From Centropus unirufus (lineage: Eukaryota > Chordata > Aves > Cuculiformes > Centropidae): DNA of 64,000 nt. Made by a program: the position numbers and the translations under genes. The stretch's first letter is position 1. Every line of letters starts with the position of its first letter. Below the pieces are notes generated by a model. It searched no databases. It was given only the letters and a program-made list of their open reading frames with translations, and had not been told where the DNA came from. Shown one piece after another: positions 13,610-26,760 of the stretch. The stretch lies in assembly GCA_013397695.1 (NCBI GenBank), contig VYZI01000003.1:5200338-5264337 (forward strand). Reading direction: 5' to 3'.

Positions 13610-14499
13610 CCCTTGCAAAAACTGAAAGGAAAGGGAGTTTTTTTCCAATGGTGTGAAAAGGCAATTAGGACTGCCAAGAAAGTGTGAAGGGAAAGCAGGA
13701 GTATTCACGTTGGCAGAATGGTACAGAAATTGGTATTATCACTCATCTAGAGCCAAATCTGGCATATGATGGAGCTGTTCTCTCTGCTAATATATTAAAT
13801 TTTTGCATGACTCCTGGAAAATTGTAGCACGAGCTGTAAACTGCCAGAATGACACTGGAATTGTAAACCCTTTAAAGAAACATTTAGACTAAATAACCAG
13901 AGACCAGACCGTTACAAGGATAACAGACTGGTCTTCCCTCAGTCAATGTAGAATGATGTTGGAGAAAGTTAACAGTGAAGGGGGAACTTCAGGTAGCTTG
14001 TATTCACAGCGATGAACATGGGCTGGCAAAAAGAGAACTGTTTAAGGGAATGGGTCTGTTTTGACAGAACTCTGTGTTAGAAACCAAGGGTACTGCAAGG
14101 CATCATGGTAGCTACTGGGCAACCCCATCAGCTGAAGATACATATATTTTTATAAATATGTGTTGGAAAGAAGATGGAAAAGAATTTTATTAAAGTGGAG
14201 AGTGCACTGGGTATGCATGACAAGGTTTTTGGTAGTGGGAAACTACCGTGGTGGCTTCTGTGAGAAGCTGCTGGAAGCTTCCACTGTGCCTCAAAGAGCC
14301 AATGCCAGCTGTCTCCAGAATGGATCTGTTGTTGGCCAAGGTCAAGCCAATTGGTGACATTGCAGGGCCTCTGTAATAACATGTTTGAGAAGGGGGGAAA
14401 AAAGTGCTACAGAACAGGAGCTGCGAGAAAAGAGTGAGAATATGTGAGAGAAATAACTTTAGACTCTTTAGATTTCATTAGGAAACATTAAAGGTCTGT

Positions 14500-14930
14500 A
14501 TTGTCCAAGTTATTTGACATTTAGATGTGAAATGATAATATCCTCAGGAAATATTAATCAACTTTCCTTTGGTTAAATGGATACTGAAATTTTCCAAGCC
14601 CAGCAGTATCTGCAAAGCAGACACTCAAATAAGAAGGAGGAGCAGAAGATGGATGGTAGAGCAACTGTCAGAGAAAGATTGCTGTTTACTCTCCCTGTCA
14701 GTGCTCTTGTACATTGAAGGTGAATGTTGCCCATTATGGACAATTGCAAATATAATTGCAAAATAGCAGATTTGCAGTTTAGCTGCCTGCAGAGGTAAAA
14801 TGGTCAGTCAGCTAATTTGCAGTAGTTTCCAAAAGGTTAATTAAACTGCTCTGTTATCCTGTGAATAAGTAATCTACAACTGTGAAACAGGATCCGTCTG
14901 GTCTTATGGGTGTTGTGTCCTCTTACTTTG
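14500..14930. promoter_or_regulatory. candidate regulatory element with octamer-like cluster
   Basis: The block includes three 7-of-8 matches to the POU octamer ATGCAAAT: TTGCAAAT at 14744-14751, and ATTTGCAG (the reverse orientation) at 14770-14777 and 14815-14822. A further ATTGCAAAA lies at 14755-14763. A TTAATTAA palindrome lies at 14838-14845. Mixed composition without simple repeats or transposon matches suggests retained sequence. Opposing frames of 65 and 62 codons here show no domain. POU or homeodomain factor binding is inferred only, and no gene is attached to it within the window. Confidence 0.25.
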
Positions 14931-17592
14931 TAATCAGGTAGGACACAGTGAAATTGTTTAAAGTAAATCCTGAGCAAAGGCTAGTGGGGAAACAACTCTA
15001 GTACTACAAAGGTATCATCTACCAGGTCTCATCCTAGGGCCGGCATCAGAACTCAGCTGGCTTAAGAGCTGTTGGTAAACAAAACAGAGCACCCCAGTGA
15101 ATAAGTCACACCTTCTCTTCAAGACTGATTAATTTTTCAAAATATTTTGCTTAGTAAAATATATAAAACTTCCAGGCAACTATGTAAAAAAGTCTGGCAG
15201 CAAAACTACTCACCTAGAATGTGAAAAAATACTGTATTTGAATCTGCAGCTAGCAGACCTTGCCAGTGTCGGAACATTGGGCTATTGATTACTGCTGAGT
15301 GAACTTCTTTCCAGTTTGATTTGAAAGCTTTGAAGACAGCCCTGTGTTTGCTAAGTTCTTGATAAAATCTATATATTTCTCATGAAGAAATCTGTTTTTC
15401 TAGCATGAGAAATTTTCAGAACTTTCATTGAACAAAACTGCTTCTTCCTGGGTTACCACACATCTACATGGACAAGTTTATGGTCAGGAATCCTCTGTGA
15501 TATAAGTCTTGAAGACTATTATACAGGAATTATGTGTTATACTGCACACACAAGAACATATCATTAGAGCAATAAAGGTTCTCCATGATACCTGTGCAAA
15601 TTTGTATCTTCTGTACATTTATTCACAAGTAGCTGACTGAATCTTGATATGAGCTCTGCTGAAGATGCTCAAGATGGATATAAATAGGTTTGCAGATAAG
15701 GAGAATTCCCATTTTAAGAGAGATACTTTTTAGAATCAAAGTTTCCAAATCTTACAGAAAAATTGTCATTATTGACCCACGCCTATGGAAGTCACATTTC
15801 ACTAGAAAGAGGCTCTTTATTTTCTTACAGTGAGTTGGTGAGAAAGAGGGTTTTTTTGCTATAAAGTCTCTAAGATTTTAAAGCCGATAGTGCATATATC
15901 ATATGTTCTGATACCAAGCCTGGGGCCTGCTGAGCCTCAGGATCACTGGGCAGTGGGTCCCAACTGTCCCCCTTCCCAAGAAAGTGGCTTCTCTTGTTGT
16001 CTGACCTCACAGTGACCTTGTCTTTGTGTTGCCTGTAGCAACCCATTGCTCCTCAGGGTCATTAGAACTTCCACATGCACGGCTTCTGTGCAGACTGCAT
16101 ACTTTTATCCCTTTCATCGAAATAGGAAGGTGTCTGTCTTCCTCTTGCTCTTAAGCATTATAAGAAGATGAATTAGAGCAAAAGTGGGGAATAAAGGACC
16201 AACATTTTTTACTTATTTAAGCTGAAAGGTTTTCAAAAGTAAAAAAATATTAAGTATGGTAATTCTTTTTATTCTTAGGTCCCACTTTGCAGCTACTCCA
16301 TACATGGAGTTCCCATTTTAAACTCTGTAAAAAGACTGCACAAAGGACAGAGAAGTACACAGAAGAAGTGAGAACTGAAATCACGAATAAAGCAGGAACA
16401 GTACTTTTCAAATAAATCATCACTAAGACAATTTAATAAATCATCACAGGTATTTACAAAGTTATAAACCTGTCCATTTTCAAAAGAAGAATCAGATTCT
16501 GCTGCCTTACTTAACCACTGAATCACCTCCAGGAGCACGCTGGCTGCTGGTCATTCATACACAATAGAAGTTGATCTTCCTTTTCCCCAAACCTATTTTC
16601 CATTTCTCATGCTAAATCCTTACAAAAACAAGGAGAGATAAACTCATTAAACTTTTTTAATTGAGAAGGTGATTCTCATGGCTTGTGAGCTGCTCTACCA
16701 GGGACTGACTGGACAGCATGACCTGTTCCTCCTGTATAGAAGAGCTTGACTCATGTCATGAACAGTTTTGTTGTATTTGAAGAACAGAGCTATCTATCCT
16801 GGAGAGCTCTTGCTCAACAACAGCACCTAATTTGTGAAAGGATGCATTATGAACTATCCATTTTATGTCTTCTCAGGACTTTCTACACCATTCATTTTGT
16901 TAAACTATAAATTAATTTCCACCTATAACTGCTAGTCTACATACACTAATGCTAGACTTTGGAAACAAATTTTGATTTATTTTATCTCCTATCTTCATCA
17001 TAAATAAAAATGACGTTTTCCTTATCACTAGCTTGACAGATTCACAGGAGAACTATGAAGGAATGTTGTACCAATGGTTAATCTCAAAATATCTGTATCT
17101 TACTGTGTCTCTTCCCCTCTCTATGTATCTTGTGAAACATTTTTATATGAGGAAAACGTGTGCTAACAAAGAATTTTAAAATAATTTGTTTCTAGAAAAT
17201 AATATAATGGCTTGGTTTTCCTGCTGCATTTTGAACAATACAGAAGTGCCTGTGTGAAGTGATACCAATACCATGCTGATACATATCCAGGATGACCAAC
17301 ATAACTTACTCATTTGCTTTGCTACCCAAGAAATACAGCCATCCCAAACTCATACGGCTAACATGTTTTTACCAAAGCAATCACATGCGATTTTTCTTGC
17401 CTCACCCCATTCTTAATGGGAAAGGAATTCGGGAAGGCAGTCTCTTGCTGAATCATATGCTTTGCCTACAGAGCAGTCAGTCAAATGAGTTCCCTGGGAC
17501 CCTTAGGTTTTTTAAAAATATCTTGACTTATATTGTCATTCTGTAATCTGTCTATGCTACATGCCCTGTAAAATGGCATTACAAATATTGTG
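14931..17592. other. non-coding stretch, no gene seen
   Basis: I recognise no exon, RNA gene or repeat. A modestly GC-richer patch lies at about 15900-16090 without an open frame of note. Frames are at most about 81 codons. Confidence 0.6.
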
Positions 17593-17621
17593 ATGTGTAT
17601 ACACATATATACACACATGCA
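17593..17621. repeat. TG/TA/CA alternating dinucleotide tract
   Basis: Twenty-nine bases alternate strictly between purine and pyrimidine, mixing TG, TA and CA units. It is a degenerate microsatellite. Confidence 0.8.
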
Positions 17622-20600
17622 GGGAGAGGGGACTTGTAAACCTATCTTTACGTGCCTGCTTTAGAACTGATATTCAGAAAATGGAAGTGACGTAACACTG
17701 CTCTCTACAGCTATAGAGCAACAAACAGGGCATCAACAGGCCATACATTGCTGTGGAAAACAGCAAATATGATGGATTGAACCAATGTTCACTGTAGACT
17801 TGAAAGAGTCAGCTGCTTCACATAACCATTTAGAAGCTTTGAAGGCAAACAGCTGTTCAAAGGCAGAAAGAAAAAACATTTCTCTAGTAAGTTGGGTTGC
17901 AAAAATGAAGTTGAGTTTGGGCCTTCTTAAAAAACTGGATAGTCATAACAAAGTCTAAATTAAAGGAATAATGTGCAAAAAGTAGTTTTGGTGATCAGAT
18001 TTGGTTAGTATCACAGCAATTTATCCACGGGTCTGCTAACACAATCTCAGAAATGTGTGAGTCTACAAATCTTATAATATCTGATAGGTGTTTTCATCTT
18101 ACCTTTATGGCGCTGTGCCTATCAGGGTGTATAATTTCAAATACTTTTCTGGATTTCCACATACTCTGATATGATGAAACCTTGAGCAAACCTTCAGGGA
18201 TTGTTGCACATTGTTTTTTAAGGTTATCAGATATGGAAGAAATATTTCACTTCAAACAAGTATGTGCGTACAAGAAAATTACTTTTTTACAGGAAAGAGA
18301 AAACATCATTAGAATAGTAAGAAGTAGGAGACATCCCAATTTCATACAAATTGATAGCAGAAAATATTCTTGTTTTCTGAATTTGTAGCACTTTTTAATA
18401 GATGAATTTTATTACAGTGCCACATTTGTGGTTTCTGCCACTGCAGCATTAACACATTGACAGTGGGAGGATATATAGAAAGATTTTTTTTTACCAGGTT
18501 AATACCCATAGATGTTAATGTTTTGAAGGAGGGATTGTTTGATTTTAATCACCACTTTCTTCTTTCATTTAGTGAAAAAAGTACATATTGCTTCCGTGAT
18601 TCATTCTTCTCTGTAAAAATCTTTGTCTTTGATACTTAATAATCACACTCTCCAACTTCTGGCACAGTGGGTTAGTAAATAGGAGTTTGTATTCCTAGCA
18701 TAGTGTCTTTTATGTGGATAATTCAGTTCCTCAGCACAAGACTGGTTGAGAAGTTGGAGGCAGTGATTTATAAAAAGTCAGGTCTAGCTTATGTGGAAGC
18801 TCAGGGAAGGTATCCCACTTCAGATAAATATAATCATCTCTTGAGTGGCTAACAAGCACTGGCTTCACGCAGTAGTGACTAACAACCAGAGTAACTGCCA
18901 TAACTAAAACTGAAAAAATCTTGTTCTGACAAGTGAAGTTTTTTGCTTGGTGCCTGGTATACTCTGGAGGTCTGCTGTGACTCCCTATGTAGTTTTCAGT
19001 TGCTTTATTGATTTCCTTCTAAATTTAAAGAGCTCACAAAGCTCACAGGTTACAACTCTTTAGATGCAACTAAAAACTGCCATCTGGCAGGAAGGGTGTG
19101 CGGGCACAATCCATTTCTCAAGTGAATATTTTTCAGTTCTATTTTTGGGAAACACATGAAGTCAAGCAAGAAAGGATGTGCAGAAAAGTGTCTTTGAACA
19201 TGGAATTTATGAAAATATTGACCCTAATATTAGTCCAATTCCATTTTTATTTTATGTACTTATTGATTATTTGGTATCATCACTATCAATGATACTTATT
19301 CACTATCACATTCATGTATTCCACCAGCTAGCAGCACAACAGCAGAACTAGGTTCAGTAGGAGTGGACATAAGTAACTGACTACCTCTTGCAGATATACT
19401 TACAAACTCACACATGCATACATGTGTATACTCTTACTTTATTGAGAAGATATACTAGTCCCAGTTTACTGTCAGAAAATGTTAGTTTATTGGGACTGAA
19501 ATAGAGAAACACGTTATTTTTGTGACAGTAAGCAGGCTCTTGTTATGATCTGTCAAAGTTTTTGGGAAGTCAGTTTCTTCACCTGGTCACCTGGTATTCT
19601 TCCTATTTTCGTAAATTTTTAATCTCTTTAGATTTTCAAAGAAAAGTAGCTTCTTTTACTGGAATTCCTGTATGTGGAAAATGTTAGCATCATTTTACAT
19701 TTGTATTGATTTAGAAAGAAAACAGATGTCAGTGTTCTGAAATCTTACATGAACAGAAACATCCATTTTTTAGCTAGTTTTAAAAGAGAAAAGTAGGATA
19801 TTAAAAAAAAGTGTACTCAAATATGCCAACCAAACCCAATGAGAAAAACCACTTGTGGTAGACAGTATACATTGCTTTTCCCTTTTATGTAGGGAGAGAA
19901 TGAAGCTAAGATGGCTTATGAAGTTTCTTTGGGATGGAATCAATTTCCCACATGCCCTCAATGGGAAGCCATGACTGTTCCTTCTTTCCCTTTTCCAACC
20001 ACCGCTTCTCCTAACAGTAAGGTTATACCTCCTTTCCCAGAGCCTGCCCTGGGCTTTTGCACGATGCCAGATCTCTGTAGGTTATCAAGTGCATGTCTTG
20101 TCCTCAGCCCTGCACCTTAGTAAAAGAAAAGTCTTTTACTACAACACTCGCAGGGCAGTAGGAGATAGATGATCAGAAGAGCAGAATTAAGTCTTTCTGA
20201 TTGAGTAGGTGTAAAAATGAGGATATAGAAATGCAATATGTTAGTGATGAATAAAGGGCATACAAAGAAATAATTCTATAATGAGGGAGATGACAACATT
20301 TTTTGAGCAGGAGATGTGAATATTGTTTATAGTTTCAAAATATTTGGAATATGAGATTATGGTTTTTCTTCATTTTGAACTAGAATTTTTAATCAAATAC
20401 CTCAACTTTCTCATTTTTTTTTCTCTATGACTTTCTCTTTCCTTCTGTACTTCAGTATAAGGCCATAACCAGAATGCTACTCACCTGATGAAGTACTGAG
20501 TTGCTATTATAGTTTAACTATAATGATGGGTGATGGCCATATATGATTTCAGAGTTGTCTGAGTAAAACTCCATCAGAAAATGGGTCTGAACACGTTCTT

Positions 20601-23045
20601 AAGTTCTTAAAGCTCCACCTCACACTTCTTGTTAGATGAAGCATAAAGCACAACAGCTTCTTGAGATTAGTAAGTAGAGAAACAAGTCTGCATCTATCTT
20701 AATTGTGCAACTGGCTTCTCATCATTAGAGCTGAACAATGCTAAGAAAATATAGCATCAATGAAAGAAAGTTGACTCATAGCTGTGAGGACACTTTGAAC
20801 AGAGGTCTTCTTGAAACCCTGTGGTTCTTCTGTGTTCTGAGTTTAGGCTCAGCCCTCAAGGGCAAGGCCACATTATGTCAGTGAATCCTCATGAGATAAA
20901 CAATCAATATGCAAGAAAGACCCAGCAAGTTAGAGGGGGCAGCACAGCCATCTTCAAAATATTTGATAATAGGACAAAAAATGGCAGCTTCTTCCTAATG
21001 ACTCACTTAGCAATTAACCACAATGCAGACAAGGAATTAGGACAGAACATTACAAATAAATGAAAACGCATATGATGTCTTTCTCAAAGCCTATATATAT
21101 ACCTTTGCCAGTAATTATTTTCTCTATGCAAATTTCTCATGCAGATTCAGTGCTACAAAGTCAACTCAACAGTGAAAGTATCAAAAGTAAAAAGATGACC
21201 AGACTATTTGTACTAATGAACTCCCCATGATTTTCTTGAAGATCCCAATCTAATTCTAGTCTAGATAATCTGTAATTCAGCTCTCTATAATATCTCTTGA
21301 TAGAATTTACTTAGGTAACAGACCTTAGTGACTCTCTTAACTGAAGGAAGTTACTGTAATATGTTATGCAGCAAGTTAGAATAGTTCGCATTGTCTTTTG
21401 GCCATAAACATTCACAGATCTGTAAAAATTACATTAAAAACATCTAAGCCTTCGTTTTGTTACTGATAGATGAGTAAAAGAAACAGATTGAGACAGCGTC
21501 AACAAAATCAACATAACAAGGTAACTCTCAAAGGCGGTCTCCTTTTATGACATTAGGCCTTGACCTAAGTCCAAGTGTATGACACAAACATAACTAACAT
21601 AACAATGGTTGTCTTCGAACACATGTGGGAGTACCATATGTTCAGCAGTCATAAAGTAAAAACCTATAGGAAGACCATGTATCAACTTTTGTGTTGACTG
21701 CATGAGTTAATGACACGTATCTGTAATTTTATTTATGAATCAAAGCTTCAGTCAGCATCTCCCACTAAAAAACTTAAAAAACCCTCTAGTTAGAAAGGAA
21801 GTTAATTTGCTTGGAATTCAGTAGTTTGCCAAAACCATGTATGCTAGCCAATGAGCTGGAAGGTGCTTTGATGTACTTTAGCTGTCATTAGCCAGATTTG
21901 CTATTAATTATATGTTGCTTTACTTTTCAACGCATAATTTCCTTACATTAAACATAAAAATATACTTGATGTTGTGATTATACAAGAGTCAGACTGTTTT
22001 ATGGGACTTTTTCCAACCTGAAGGTTGATAAAGGTATCTGAGCTTGGTTAGGAACTGAAAGTAGTCAAAGCCAACAAAGCAGTCTACAACAAAGTGTTTA
22101 TAAAAATGAAAATCAAATATGTTTGGCAAAACAAAAAAAAAAAAGAAAAAGAATATTTTTGCATCACATCTTCCATTTTCTACTGTTTGGGACAGTTATT
22201 TTGATGTGACCACAGGAAACACAGATAATTTGGTGAGATTTGGTGGAGGTTTAGGTGATATGACATTGGTCATAGACTCCAATAACATTTGGCCATACAG
22301 GGATAATTCAACATCACATTCTTTCCATTTGAGATCAGCACAAATACTGCCACCACACATGTGTACTACTTCCCTGTATACATGAATGCAAGCAAAGTTT
22401 TGGATATTACTATTTCATTGATGATGTGTTTTAAACAAAAGTATTCTGTAGCCAAATAAAGTAATGAGATTTTCATTGTTTCTGGACCTGAAGTCTAATC
22501 TACCATACTGTTTTAAGAAAGCATAGGGTAGATAGTGTGGAAGTACATCACCCAACTGGTGTTGCCCATGCATCATGCCAGGGGACGGCAGATGGCCTAG
22601 TCATGTCCTGCCACTCTCATTTGACAGGGGATTGGAAACCTTACCACTCTTCTGAGCTGAAAGCATATTCTAATTTTCATTCTTAGTTCATTTATGGCTG
22701 GAACCAGCTTTTACTAGGTCTGGTATTATACTTTCGATCTATTTATAGCTCTTTTTTTTTTTTTTAACTTTTTCTTTACTATATAAAAAACCCCCAAACC
22801 ATTTTAGTAACATCATTCTGTAAGTTGCAGGGAAGAACAGAGTAAGACAAAACTTCTTCACCATGTCCAGTTTTGATTTATCCTTTTTACAGAAGGATAT
22901 TCAAAGCTGTGAAAGTATGCTAGATGAGGTCCTGTCAGCACACTTTAGCATTACTATTTAATTATTTGTCTGGAAAGAAGCTGTTGTCACTAAAAGCCAT
23001 TTTCAAATAGATTTAATCTATAAAACATCAACTTAAAATCCATTG
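17622..23045. other. AT-rich non-coding stretch, no gene seen
   Basis: No gene or transposon is recognised. Small structures include a 23-base alternating tract at 19409-19431 with 7-bp inverted arms, a 19-base near-palindrome at 20506-20524, and an A-rich run at 22129-22150. Open frames stay below 90 codons. The 88-codon one at 22119-22385 begins in the A-rich run, so its lysine tract is an artefact. Confidence 0.65.
20506..20524. repeat. short perfect inverted repeat
   Basis: The arms ATTATAGTT and AACTATAAT are perfectly complementary and separated by a single T. It is too short and AT-rich to imply function; it could be a chance palindrome. Confidence 0.75.
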
Positions 23046-23090
23046 CCCCCCCCCCTTCTCTTTACCTTAAAATAAATAAGTAAATAAATC
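23046..23090. repeat. C10 run followed by AAAT-type tetranucleotide repeat
   Basis: Ten consecutive C residues lie at 23046-23055. A short CT-rich linker follows, then an interrupted AAAT/AAGT repeat at about 23069-23090. The C run stands out against the AT-rich background and is a likely site of length variation or base-calling error. Confidence 0.85.
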
Positions 23091-24269
23091 CATTATACTT
23101 ATTCTTTTGGCAAGTTCTGCAGTTTTTGTTTTCACAAAACTACTATGGACTTTGGTGGGAATTTTATTTGGGCATCGTTTTATCTCCTAGGAGAAAACTG
23201 AAAGCATTCATGGGTCAATAAGATATACTGGATAATGAAATTAACTAAGTGAGCAAACATCTATGCCTATACAGTGTTAAACTAAGCAATAGAGCTTAAA
23301 ATAATGACTACTTTATCTTCATTTCATTAGCTGCTCTATTAAAGAACCTGTTCATGCCTGTTTAATTTTTCTTTCTAGCTCATATAAAAATGTAATAAAA
23401 CCCCATTATCCTCTTTCTCTGATAGAAAGAGGTTTCGGGACTGATATTCACATATAACTTTTTCTGTTCAGAAGGGCAGTAGAAATTAAGGCAGTCCACA
23501 TTTTAGTACTCGAGTGTGTTACTTACCTAGAACTTTTCACTTCATCTGCACATCTGATTATGAATGACCAGTTATCATCTGATCAAATGCATACCCAAGC
23601 CAGCGAACACAGGCAGCCTCGAATCAGAAAATTTGGGAATATGTGATTGCTAATAAGCTTTCGCTCATTCTCAGAGAGCAATCAGATAATTATCTTTAAA
23701 AGATCTTCCTTTCTGTACATGACCTGGTTCAAAACTGCCAGCTACAATATGTCCTATGACCTCCCATTCACTTTGAAATTGGAAATGACAATGAGCCGGG
23801 TAACATGCTAGCTTCTACAAATGATATAATGATGAGAGAATACATGGAACATACCTAGATTGAATACTACCTAGGTTAAATAGATTTACACATCCTGGGA
23901 CCAAACCACTATGTTATTGTGTAGCCAAATGTATTTGTTGTTCAGCTCTCACACTTCAGCTGGAAGAAACTGTGTGAGTCAATAGTCATTATGAATCAGA
24001 AGACAGGGAGAGAATAGAAAATGAAAACAAAAGAAGACTTTAACTCTTTCACAAACAGTACTTATCAACTAAAAAGTTGCATAATTTCCACACAGGAGAG
24101 AGAAGGAAACAGACGTTGTGAGCCAGGATCTCTACAGAAGCATTAACCGTGTGCAAATGTGGTGGTATCCTGCTCCTAATGTCATAGCTGGTGAGGAAGA
24201 AAGAACTTCTAACATAAAAAAAAAACACCCTGGAAGTCACATATGTGTATATTACTGTATAAATCCACT
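23091..24269. other. non-coding stretch with one conserved-looking block
   Basis: No gene is seen. The part at about 23560-23800 has mixed composition, with GATAATTATC-type and AATAAGC phrases, and no repeat match. It looks more like retained sequence than the flanks. That is an impression only. Confidence 0.45.
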
Positions 24270-24299
24270 TATGTGTGTGTGTATATATATATATGTACG
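24270..24299. repeat. GT/AT dinucleotide microsatellite
   Basis: GT units pass into AT units in a strictly alternating 30-base tract. The opposing short frames translated across it (HTHTH and IYIYI peptides) are artefacts of the repeat. A separate (CA)6 lies at 24755-24766. Confidence 0.88.
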
Positions 24300-26564
24300 G
24301 ATTCCATTTTTTAGTTGTTCGTTTCAATGCCATCGGTGGTGGTCACTACTGGTTCGGGCAGCTACCTATCTCTGTATGCTGAGTCCTGACTCCCTGCTCA
24401 GTTGCTGTGCTCTGGCTCATACCCACACTACTAAGTGCTGGAACTATAACATACGTAATCCCACCAGGTTCTGAAATAAAGTTGATAATTTAATGTTTTT
24501 TTTTTGCAGTTCTGAGTGCCTGAAATAAGGACAAGGCTGCGTTGTGGCCATTCACATTGTAAATTTGATGCCAAGGCCATATGATGCAGGACACAGGCAT
24601 AGAAAGTTGTTAGAAACTGGCACACCGTTGGAGTCAGAGGCCCCAGACCAAGTGTCCTTTGAGTACTGCACCTGGAGTAGACCCTGAGGTGAACTGGATG
24701 CTCCTCTGGAAAGCAGATATTTGGCAGCCCCCAAAGCAAGCAAGAGCAAAGCAGCACACACACACAGGTCTTCTGGGAACAAAAGGGGAAGTGAACCAAG
24801 ATAACAAAGTACCTTACCACTAAAGCTAACTATATGGTCTCACCTTCATCTTGCCAAGAGAAGGGAAGATAGATAATTTCTTTAGATCAAAGGCAGTGTA
24901 TTAGATCAAAGTAATTTTTGAGGCAAACTATGTATGGCACAGACAGTGAAGATGCTTATCATCATATTGCCTACTCTTGACATTGCTTGGATTCTTTCCT
25001 TTCCTTGTTTTATGTGATAGGAGTTGTAATGATGGTCCCATTCTTTTCTCTTTGCTAGAAGGAAGTGCTGTCTAACATTGCTTTAAAGAATGATGGTAAC
25101 AAAAAAAAAGAACTATGTGATCTTATCTTCTACTTTTCTCACTTTGACTTTTAACACCTAAAACCAGTAAAAGAGCAATAAAAACTGTCTGAGAAAGTAG
25201 CAATTTAAATGTCTGTATTCTGGTTCGGGTGCAATGGTTTGGAACCTGTGGAATTAAAATTCAGGGTCTGTGGAATGTCCTGTTAATTAGCCAACATTAA
25301 TAGATTTCATCTGATTTTACAATGAAAAGGCAGAGCTAAATAATAAAAAAAAAACTGAAAAGACTTTCAGTGCTAACACTAAATAGTTACACTAAGATGT
25401 TATCTTAAAACTCTTAAAAAATAATCAAAAGGAGGACAATAGTATCTTGGAGATAAAATATATTCTAGATCAATCAGTTTGAATTAAAATCAAAAGGCAA
25501 AATACACTTACTCCTTCTTACAGGAATTGCCACAAAATGATATGGATTAATTACCTATTTTTTATTTGTGCATAAGCCCTGCTGCAATGGCTGTCAGTGC
25601 ATCCATTGGAGAAAGAGTGTGCTCAGGATACTCATAATATGTAGTACTCAAGTGGCCTTAATGACCTGTGCAAACATACATTATGTTAAATATATTCTAG
25701 GTGTGGCAAAATAACTGTGCATAAGTGGACAGACCCTGTAACACAGATGTAGTGACTAGATGTGTCTGGCAAATATCACACTTCCAGAGTCTGGGCTGTT
25801 AAATTCAACATATCCAGGATAATTCCAGTTCACTGCACATGTATGTTTGAATCAGTCTGCACATGTGCAACAGGTACTTATTCAATCTGCCAAATATCAG
25901 GGAATTCTCAGTAGACAAAAGGCCTACCTCTTCTGTTTATGTTCAAAGTTTCCAGGGAAACCAGACACAAAACAATCTCATGAAATCACAACTCAGTAAC
26001 GCTACTGGAGGACAAAGTGTAGCTGCAGATTTTAAATGGGATCTCCCCACACCATGGACAGATGAGCACAGTTCTATTTATCTTTCTTACGGCTAAGAAT
26101 ATATGTCCAATTTTCAATATCCTTAAAAGTGCGGAACACTATTTTAAGAAGCAACAGACTCATTCAAAATACAAGCTTTCTTAAATCAACAGACTGAGTT
26201 GCTTCAGTCACCCTGTAGAAGCGGAGCTGAACTTTCAATTTGTGTGCTCAATCCTCTCACCTGCTTTGCTACTGGACAAAAAGGGAAGATGTTGATTCAA
26301 GTGACATTCTGCCTGCAATAGGGAAAAACCGTATACAGTGCGACCCAAACATATCATAGTGATCAAAGTGATCTGGATCACTATGAAATAGCTCTAAAAG
26401 CTTTGGCCATTGTAGATATCTTTATGTGCATTACTAGATGTTTATTGAAACCCAGTTGTTCTAGCATCCTAAATAAATAAATAAACACTAAACACACTAA
26501 ATAAAATATTGGCATATTAGACAGCCTACCAATGAGGGCTACAGAAGAAAGCCAATAACAAATT
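24300..26564. other. non-coding stretch, no gene seen
   Basis: The 129-codon minus frame at 24431-24820 and its overlapping 76-codon frame show no domain, and no splice or start context supports them. About 25230-25350 holds TTAATTAG and ATTAATAGA phrases in a repeat-free context and may be conserved. A perfect 11-bp stem-loop lies at 26354-26386. An AAAT repeat lies at 26471-26485. Confidence 0.55.
26354..26386. repeat. perfect 11-bp inverted repeat (hairpin)
   Basis: TCATAGTGATC at 26354-26364 is the exact complement of GATCACTATGA at 26376-26386, with an 11-base loop that itself contains another GTGATC. No T-run follows and there is no known RNA family match, so a terminator or small RNA is not supported. 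It could be a chance or slippage-derived palindrome. Confidence 0.85.
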
Positions 26565-26760
26565 CAAATTAGCAATTAGTTGGTTAATTAACCATTGGAA
26601 TAGGGATCCAGTATATTTTTTATCATTGACAGTTTTTAAATCAAGGTTGGTTGCCTTTCTGAAAGCTATGGCTAGCTCATCTAGCAAATCTTGGGCTTGA
26701 TGCAAGTGTTTTATACAACAGGTTAAATTAGAAGGGCATCATGACCTTGATTTAATTTTT
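26565..26760 (+). mobile_element. CR1 LINE 3' end fragment, old subfamily, plus strand
   Basis: The segment has landmarks of the 3' end of older CR1 elements in order. AATTAACCATTGGAA is followed by a TCATTGACAGTTTTTAAATC phrase, then AAGGTTGG, GCCTTTCTGAAAG, CTAGCTCATCT and TTATACAACAGGTTAAATTA. These parallel the CR1 phrases that run from ATTAACCATTGGAACA through TTTTTAAATCAAG to GGAGGTCAGACTAGATGATC. Only the terminal part of an element is present, as expected from 5' truncation, and the tail octamers are lost. Substitutions are numerous, so it is older than the copy at 32991. It encodes nothing. Confidence 0.8.

Noticed and set aside
22119..22385. 88-codon frame with polylysine start
   Set aside because: The lysines come from an A-rich run; the remainder has no family.
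24431..24820. 129-codon minus frame as a gene
   Set aside because: No recognised motif. The overlapping 76-codon frame is equally open.
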